The translations under genes and the position numbers were made by a program. The notes beneath the pieces were generated by a model. That model was not told the origin of the DNA. It did no database searches and was given only the letters and a program-made list of their open reading frames with translations. 7,130 nt of DNA from Acidimicrobiaceae bacterium (GTDB lineage: Bacteria; Actinomycetota; Acidimicrobiia; Acidimicrobiales; MedAcidi-G1), in the NCBI GenBank assembly GCA_002727895.1, contig PBUO01000080.1, positions 1 to 7,130 on the forward strand, in the 5' to 3' direction. Shown here in pieces: positions 1 to 4,520 of this stretch (position 1 is its first letter; each line of letters opens with the position of its first letter).

Positions 1-296
1 TGTGCATCAGCCAAAGCGCGGAACCTCAAAACAGCCTCGAGCTCAGATTCGAGCAAAGAAGTCTGGAACGCCAGCGGGTTGTCCTTCGGCACGCGCAGCA
101 CCTTCAACAAAATGAACAGGGCGTGGTGGCAGAGCTCGCCGTCCGTCAGCGCGCCGCACGAGCACGAGTGGCGGTGTCCAATTTTTACGCGGTGCTTCTC
201 GCGCGCGGGCCGCTCGCTCGCCTCGTCGCCGTCTGGCGCGTTTTGTTCCGCAACCACAAAAGACGTCGGGCCCGTCGTGGACACGAGGAGCATGCG
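1..296 (-). CDS. SWIM zinc-finger protein fragment, eukaryote-like (ZSWIM2/MEKK1 type), partial at both ends
   Basis: The minus strand is open from about base 311 to the left edge without a stop. Its translation contains HSCSCG, then eight residues, then CHH, which is the CxCxnCxH zinc-binding signature of SWIM domains (bases 161 to 120). Before it lies GPTSFVV and a KHRVKIG strand. After it come FILLKVLRVPKDNPLAFQ and an acidic helix (SLLESELEAVL). This order matches SWIM domains of eukaryotic ZSWIM2-like ubiquitin ligases and MEKK1-type proteins, where the domain binds zinc and mediates protein or DNA contacts; a RING domain often follows, here beyond the edge. Codon use differs from the rest of the window: five TTG leucines plus GAA, AAA and ATT, with AT-rich patches. 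The visible part has neither start nor stop. The eukaryotic assignment rests on motif resemblance without a search. A bacterial SWIM protein is possible but less likely. Confidence 0.7.
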
Positions 297-305
297 TCTG
301 CGCTC
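294..305. other. Probable chimeric assembly junction
   Basis: To the left, minus-strand SWIM-family sequence is recognisable up to about base 296 (the arginine before MLLVSTTGP). To the right, plus-strand dehydrogenase-family sequence is recognisable from about base 303 (the LDALGAQWQ segment before WGWERP). Both reading frames share codon boundaries, so the plus-strand frame stays open from base 3 to 1451 by chance. A gene caller would therefore report a dehydrogenase with an artificial arginine-rich N-terminus. A switch of strand, family and composition in the middle of a gene points to misjoined reads. A real insertion or rearrangement that destroyed the gene is the alternative. Confidence 0.6.
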
Positions 306-1451
306 GACGCCCTCGGCGCCCAGTGGCAGGACGTCTGGGGCTGGGAACGTCCCCGCTATTACGGCGAGCCCGAGGCGTACTCGTGGCGCCGCTCTAATGC
401 CCACGACATCGTGGCCGCCGAATGCGCCGGCGTCCGCGAGCGGGTCGGCATCGCGGACCTGACCGCCTTCGCCAAGTTCGAGGTCACCGGCGTCGACGCC
501 GAGGCCCTCCTCGGCCGGCTGTCGGCCAACCGGCTCCCGGCCCGCGACGGCACCCGCCTCGTCCACATGCTGACCGAACTCGGCGGCATCGAGTGCGAGA
601 TGACGATCACCCGCCTCGGCAACGGCCGCTTCTGGCTCAACTCGGCCATCGCCGGCACCGACCACGACCACGACTGGCTGGTCCAACACGTCGAACCCGG
701 CGAGGACGTCACTGTCGTCGACTACACCGACGAGGTGGCCATCCTCGGCGTCACCGGCCCCCGGGCCCGCGACACTCTCGCCGTCTGCACCGACGCCGAC
801 CTCTCCAACGACGCCTTCCCCTGGCTCACCGCACAGGAGGTCACCGTGGCCGGCGTGCCGTGCACCGCCCTGCGGGTCAGCTACGTCGGCGAGTTGGGCT
901 GGGAACTCCACCACCCCATCGACCGCATGCCCGAGCTGTACAACGCCCTGGTGGTCGCCGGGGAACCCCACGGCATGGTCCACTTCGGCTCGTCGGCCAT
1001 GAACGCCATGCGCCTCGAGAAGGCCTACAAGGCATGGGGCGGCGAGCTCACCACCGAGATCACCCCGATCGAGGCCCGCCTCGGACGGTTCGTCGACCTC
1101 GACTCGGGCCGAGACTTCCTCGGCCGCGACGCCATCCTGGCCCGGCGCGACCAGGAGGTCGGCGGCCAGGCCCTCGACATGGTGCTCGTCTACTGCGAGG
1201 TCGAAGCCACCGACTCGGACTGCCGCGGCAACGAACCCTGCTACGCCCCCGGCGGTACCGAATGCATGGGCATCACCACCGGCGGCACCTGGGGCCACAC
1301 CGTCGGCAGGTCGCTGGCCTTCGCCTACGTCGACCCGCACTTCGAGGCCCCCGGCTCCACCTTCGAGGTCACCTTGTTCGGCGAACGCCACACCGCCACC
1401 GTGCTGGCCGGCGCCGCCCACGACCCGGACAACGAGAGGCTGCGGGCATGA
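300..1451 (+). CDS. Dimethylglycine/sarcosine dehydrogenase-family protein, C-terminal GcvT (folate-binding) part, 5' truncated
   Basis: This is the C-terminal 383 or so residues of an FAD-dependent amine dehydrogenase. The family oxidises N-methyl groups of dimethylglycine, sarcosine or similar compounds in its FAD domain and passes the one-carbon unit to tetrahydrofolate in its GcvT domain. Visible hallmarks are WGWERP (336-353), the end of the linker to the GcvT domain; FAKFEVTG; GGIECEMTITRL; the folate-site region with YVGELGWEL (882-908); RLEK (1011-1022) followed by IEARLG; and the C-terminal GHTVGRSLAFAYV with a following barrel. The N-terminal FAD-binding (DAO) and central FAO_M domains, some 400 residues, are absent because the gene is interrupted near base 300, so no true start exists here. 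The stop overlaps the next start as ATGA, indicating translational coupling. Four cysteines occur at 1194-1265 in a spacing C-x8-C-x5-C-x7-C. The substrate cannot be told; a stand-alone GcvT-like protein is less likely, because WGWERP belongs to the dehydrogenase family. Confidence 0.88.
   Translation, partial: ALDALGAQWQDVWGWERPRYYGEPEAYSWRRSNAHDIVAAECAGVRERVGIADLTAFAKFEVTGVDAEALLGRLSANRLPARDGTRLVHMLTELGGIECEMTITRLGNGRFWLNSAIAGTDHDHDWLVQHVEPGEDVTVVDYTDEVAILGVTGPRARDTLAVCTDADLSNDAFPWLTAQEVTVAGVPCTALRVSYVGELGWELHHPIDRMPELYNALVVAGEPHGMVHFGSSAMNAMRLEKAYKAWGGELTTEITPIEARLGRFVDLDSGRDFLGRDAILARRDQEVGGQALDMVLVYCEVEATDSDCRGNEPCYAPGGTECMGITTGGTWGHTVGRSLAFAYVDPHFEAPGSTFEVTLFGERHTATVLAGAAHDPDNERLRA
1434..1439 (+). 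promoter_or_regulatory. Ribosome binding site for the MttB-family gene
   Basis: GAGAGG lies eight bases before the ATG at 1448, inside the end of the upstream reading frame. It supports this start over the long upstream extension of the same frame and fits coupled translation across the ATGA overlap. Confidence 0.5.
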
Positions 1452-3022
1452 GCGCGCCGGGCAGGCGCACCGGACGGGCTGGCGGACGGGCCGCCCGGGT
1501 CGCCGCCCGGGCCGCCGGACCCGCCGACCACGAGAAGGCGGTCCGCCCGGGCTTGGCCGGCGGCCGCTACCAGCCGCTCACCGACTCGGAGTGCCGCACC
1601 GTCTACGACACCGCGCTGACCCTCCTCGAGGAGTTCGGCATGGGCCAGCCCATCGAGGAGTTCATCGAGGTGGTCGTCCCGGCCGGCGGCTGGGTCGACG
1701 ACGACGACCGCCTCCACTTCCCCCGCACGTTGGTCGAGGAGATGATCGGCATGGCGTGCAAGGAGTTCGCCTGGCACGGCTTCGACGACGACCGCTCCAT
1801 CGTGGTCGGTGGCGACCGGGTCCACTTCGGCACCGCAGGGGCCGCCGTGTCCGTCTACGACGACGAGACCCGGAAGCACCGCCCGTCGGTCCTCCAGGAC
1901 ATCTACGACGTGGCCCGCCTCGTCGACACCCTCGAGCACGTCCACTTCCACGTCCGCACGCTGGTGGCCCGCGACATGGTCGAGGCGCGCCACCTCGACG
2001 TGAACACCGCCTACGCCATCGCCATGGGCACCTCCAAGCCCATCGGCACGTCGTTCTTCCAGCCCGAGCACGTTTACGAGGTCGTCGACCTCTACGACGA
2101 GATGCTTGGCGGTCGGCCCGGCTCGTTCGCCGAGCGCCCCTTCTGCGTGGCCAACAACACGTTCGTCGTACCGCCGCTGCGCTACGCCGAGGACGCCGTG
2201 CGCTCCATGGTCGCCCAGGTCCACACCGGCATGCCCATCAACCTGCTGTCGGCCGGACAGGCCGGCGCCACGTCCCCCGCCGCGTTGGCCGGTTCGCTGG
2301 CCCAGGCCCTCGCCGAGTGCCTCTCGGCCCTGACCTGCGTCAACCTGTTGAACCCCGGGCACCCGTGCGTCATGGGCCTGTGGCCGTTCGTCTCCGACCT
2401 CCGCACCGGCGCCATGTCCGGCGGCTCCGGTGAGGAGGCCGTGCTCAACGCCGCTGCCGCCCAGGTGGCCAACTGGCTGGGGCTGCCCTCGGGCGTGGCT
2501 GCCGGCATGGCCGACTCCAAGGTTCCCGACAACCAGGCCGGCCACGAGAAGGGCCTGACCGTGACCCTGGCCGGGCACGCCGGCGCCAACCTCGTCTACG
2601 AGTCGGCCGGGATGCTGGCCAGCCTGCTGGCCTGCTCGTATGAGGCCCTGGTCATCGACAACGACATGCTGGGTGCCATCAACCGGACCGTCCGGGGCAT
2701 CGAGATCACCCCCGACAAGCTGTCGGTCGAGACCATCAGGTCGGTCATCGGCGGCGACGGCCACTTCCTTGGCCAGGACCAGACGCTGTCGATCATGCAG
2801 TCGGAGTACATCTACCCGGAGGTCGGCGACCGGCTCAGCCCTGACGACTGGTTCGACGCCGGCGCCACGTCGGTCGACCAACGGGCCCGGACCCGGGTGC
2901 GCGAGGTTCTGTCCAGCCACTTCCCGGCCCACGTTTCGCCCGAGGTCGACGCTCGGATCCGCGACCGGTTCGACATCCGGCTCCCCGTCGAGGAGCTCAC
3001 CGGCTCCAGCATCTGGACCTGA
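1448..3022 (+). CDS. Trimethylamine/betaine methyltransferase (MttB) superfamily protein, non-pyrrolysine type
   Basis: The 524-residue protein is a TIM-barrel methyltransferase of the MttB superfamily, whose members take a methyl group from a quaternary or tertiary amine, classically to a corrinoid protein. Family features are an arginine-rich tail (residues 1-30), VRPGLAGGRYQPLTD near residue 33, an acidic helix LLEEFG, FGTAGAAVSVYDD, the HVHFHVR region, INLLSAGQAGATSPA, and ADSKVPDNQAGHEK at about 355-368. The frame has no internal amber codon, so pyrrolysine is not used. That argues against classical methanogen-type trimethylamine transfer and for a substrate such as glycine betaine or a related betaine, as in MtgB-type homologues. 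The length fits the family (about 480-525). The start is fixed by the ATGA overlap with the upstream gene and a GAGAGG box. Pairing with a folate-dependent dehydrogenase suggests one demethylation pathway. No corrinoid protein gene follows; a convergent gene starts 45 bases on. The exact substrate and methyl acceptor are unknown. Confidence 0.9.
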   Translation: MSAPGRRTGRAGGRAARVAARAAGPADHEKAVRPGLAGGRYQPLTDSECRTVYDTALTLLEEFGMGQPIEEFIEVVVPAGGWVDDDDRLHFPRTLVEEMIGMACKEFAWHGFDDDRSIVVGGDRVHFGTAGAAVSVYDDETRKHRPSVLQDIYDVARLVDTLEHVHFHVRTLVARDMVEARHLDVNTAYAIAMGTSKPIGTSFFQPEHVYEVVDLYDEMLGGRPGSFAERPFCVANNTFVVPPLRYAEDAVRSMVAQVHTGMPINLLSAGQAGATSPAALAGSLAQALAECLSALTCVNLLNPGHPCVMGLWPFVSDLRTGAMSGGSGEEAVLNAAAAQVANWLGLPSGVAAGMADSKVPDNQAGHEKGLTVTLAGHAGANLVYESAGMLASLLACSYEALVIDNDMLGAINRTVRGIEITPDKLSVETIRSVIGGDGHFLGQDQTLSIMQSEYIYPEVGDRLSPDDWFDAGATSVDQRARTRVREVLSSHFPAHVSPEVDARIRDRFDIRLPVEELTGSSIWT

Positions 3023-3051
3023 CGGTCCGTCCCGTTCGGAGCCCGCCCGCC

Positions 3052-3072
3052 CCTGAGAGGACCTTCCTCAGG
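3052..3072. terminator. Weak hairpin between convergent genes
   Basis: CCTGAG (3052-3057) pairs with CTCAGG (3067-3072) around a nine-base loop. It sits 29 bases after the methyltransferase stop and overlaps the stop codon (3068-3070) of the convergent lipoprotein gene. There is no T-run on either side, so it is at best a weak or bidirectional terminator. The rest of the 45-base gap shows nothing else. Confidence 0.35.
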
Positions 3073-3970
3073 AAGCGAGGTGCCCGGCAGGTCCCCGCGG
3101 GTCGACCAGGCCGGCCAGCGACGCCCACGGCACCACGGCCTCCGGCGTGCCGGCCACCCCGGGAGCCACGGCGTGCATCGGGAATCGCACCACCAGGTCG
3201 GTGGCCGTCACCCCGAACACCGCAAAGTTCGACGCCTCCGGGTCCAGACCCCGACCGTCCGGCCACAGCACCCCCTCGCCGAGGCGGACGTCCAGGTCGC
3301 GCCGGACGAAGAACCCGATCGTCTCCAACCACGGGCTCTCCGGCACGAACAGGTCTCGCAGGCCCAGTTCGGCCCCCGTGGCCAGGTCGACCAGCACCGA
3401 GTCGACCCGCTCGTCCACGTCGGCCGCCCCCGCCCAGTCGATCCGCATCTCGTACACCACGCTGACCAGGCGGTCGTCCAGCAGGTACACCGTCCCGCCG
3501 CCCCGCAGCGAGTCGCCAGGGCCGGCCTCGGCGCCACCGGAGGCACCGCCTTCCTCGCCGGTCCGCTCCGACAGGGCCGCCACGAACTCGGCCCGCACCG
3601 CCTCGGTCGGGCGCCGGAGCGCCTCGTTCACCGGGTGCCCGATGGCCAGGCCGTCCAACTGCGGATGGTGCAGGTCGTAGGAGCCCGTCCCCCCGACCGT
3701 GCCCGACGCGGTATCCACGTACACCGACCCCACTGCCGGCCCCGGCCCGGAACCCGAACCGTCCCCGCCGGCTGTGCCCTCCTCGGAGCCTGTCCCCTCG
3801 GGGATCGTCCCCTGCGGGAGCGAGCTGGTGGTCGGCGGCGCTGTGGTGGTCGTCGATTCGGGGGTCACGCCGATCCCATTGGCCACCATCTCCCGGCCGT
3901 CATGGCCCGCGCACCCGGCCGCCGCCGCGAGCACGCCTGTCAGGAGCAGCGGGAGCAGGCGCCGGGTCAC
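3068..3970 (-). CDS. Predicted lipoprotein with DUF3298/RsiV-like domain
   Basis: The 300-residue protein starts with an export signal: TRR, a hydrophobic core (LLPLLLTGVLAAAA), then GC at residues 19-20. This resembles a lipoprotein signal, although the -3 residue is Ala where Leu is usual. A low-complexity linker rich in Thr, Ser, Gly, Pro and Glu (about 36-78) suggests a tether holding the globular domain off the membrane. From about residue 98 (YDLHHPQL) the fold resembles DUF3298/DUF4163 (RsiV, PdaC C-terminal type): PQLDGL, an N-x-x-L-R helix, then LRDLFVPESPWLETI and a final VAPGVAGTPEAVVPWASL. In RsiV this domain senses lysozyme; elsewhere its role is unknown, and no sigma factor gene is visible here. 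The GTG at 3970 was chosen because it puts the basic n-region directly before the hydrophobic core. The ATG at 4021 adds 17 residues and leaves only six bases to the divergent gene. Neither start has a clear ribosome site. Confidence 0.75.
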   Translation of the reverse strand: MTRRLLPLLLTGVLAAAAGCAGHDGREMVANGIGVTPESTTTTAPPTTSSLPQGTIPEGTGSEEGTAGGDGSGSGPGPAVGSVYVDTASGTVGGTGSYDLHHPQLDGLAIGHPVNEALRRPTEAVRAEFVAALSERTGEEGGASGGAEAGPGDSLRGGGTVYLLDDRLVSVVYEMRIDWAGAADVDERVDSVLVDLATGAELGLRDLFVPESPWLETIGFFVRRDLDVRLGEGVLWPDGRGLDPEASNFAVFGVTATDLVVRFPMHAVAPGVAGTPEAVVPWASLAGLVDPRGPAGHLAS

Positions 3971-4015
3971 GGCGGGCAGGGGAGCGAGCGCCCCGGGGCC
4001 GCTGCCCCCCGTCGC

Positions 4016-4021
4016 TACCAT
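4016..4021 (+). promoter_or_regulatory. Candidate -10 box for a leaderless transcript
   Basis: TACCAT matches TATAAT at four of six positions, including the key TA...T. It ends six bases before the ATG at 4028, so transcription would begin at the A of the start codon, as in the leaderless genes common in Actinobacteria. This explains the lack of a Shine-Dalgarno sequence there. No -35 element is evident. The box overlaps the alternative ATG (4021) of the divergent lipoprotein gene. Confidence 0.3.
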
Positions 4022-4027
4022 CGTCCC

Positions 4028-4471
4028 ATGGCCCTTCGCCGCGGCAGCCGACGCTCCTCCCGGGGCCTGTCCACGAGGGGACTCGGCACCCCCGTCGCGC
4101 AGACCATCGCCAACGGGCCGTCCGCCGACCAGACCCTGCTCGACCTCGTCAACGGCCTCCGCGACCTCACCGAACGGGTGGCCATCCTCGAGCACCGCTT
4201 CGACGCCCTCGGCACCGCGGCGGCCGATCCCGACGGCGACGACGTCATGGACCTCCGCCTCGGCCTGGCCCGCCTGTCGGCCGAGGTCTCCCGGGTCACC
4301 GTGGAACTGAATGCCCGACTGGCCGGAGAGTCCGACGAACCGATCACCCCGTCCCTGGCCGGCGACGAGACGTTCGCCGACCTCAGCGCCGACTCTCCGG
4401 CCCGGGCCCGCGGCACGACCACCGGCCGGCCGGCCCCCCACCGCACCAGCGGCTGGCAACCCGCCGAGTAG
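4028..4471 (+). CDS. Small predicted coiled-coil protein of unknown function
   Basis: The 147-residue protein was not matched to a known family. It has a basic N-terminus (residues 1-17, seven Arg), then two helices with regular 3-4 hydrophobic spacing: L37, L40, L44, L47, V51, L54, F58, L61, and V73, L76, L80, L83, V87, V90, L94. They are separated by a Pro/Asp/Gly turn (DPDGDD near 67-72). The pattern predicts a helical hairpin or two short coiled coils. The tail from about 100 is polar and probably disordered. There is no signal peptide or membrane segment, so it is likely cytoplasmic. The ATG at 4028 is chosen because upstream extension of the frame is Pro/Arg/His-rich shadow of the lipoprotein gene, and because a -10-like box lies just before it. 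It is divergent from the lipoprotein gene and convergent with the UPF0182 gene. The heptads and sensible composition support a real gene; overall certainty is moderate. Confidence 0.6.
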   Translation: MALRRGSRRSSRGLSTRGLGTPVAQTIANGPSADQTLLDLVNGLRDLTERVAILEHRFDALGTAAADPDGDDVMDLRLGLARLSAEVSRVTVELNARLAGESDEPITPSLAGDETFADLSADSPARARGTTTGRPAPHRTSGWQPAE

Positions 4472-4496
4472 CTCCCACGGAGCGAACCCACCCGTA

Positions 4497-4513
4497 GGCC
4501 GGTCCAGCCGGCC
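4497..4513. terminator. GC-rich hairpin between convergent genes
   Basis: GGCCGG (4497-4502) pairs with CCGGCC (4508-4513) around the loop TCCAG, in the 49-base gap between the coiled-coil gene stop (4471) and the UPF0182 stop (4521-4523). The position suits a shared bidirectional terminator. No T-run follows in either direction, so function is uncertain. Confidence 0.4.
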
Positions 4514-4520
4514 CGTCGGA

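Noticed and set aside
422..1447. Upstream extension of the methyltransferase reading frame
   Set aside because: It is dominated by Arg, Pro and His and lies over the well-supported dehydrogenase-family gene in another frame; the family start motif and GAGAGG box favour 1448.
1325..2932. Long minus-strand open frame (535 residues)
   Set aside because: Its Gly/Val/Asp/His-rich composition is the usual antisense shadow of high-GC coding sequence, and it lies opposite a clear MttB-family protein.
3080..4027. Upstream extension of the coiled-coil frame
   Set aside because: The translation is Arg/Pro/His/Gln-rich shadow opposite the DUF3298-type lipoprotein; the heptad-bearing protein starts cleanly at 4028.
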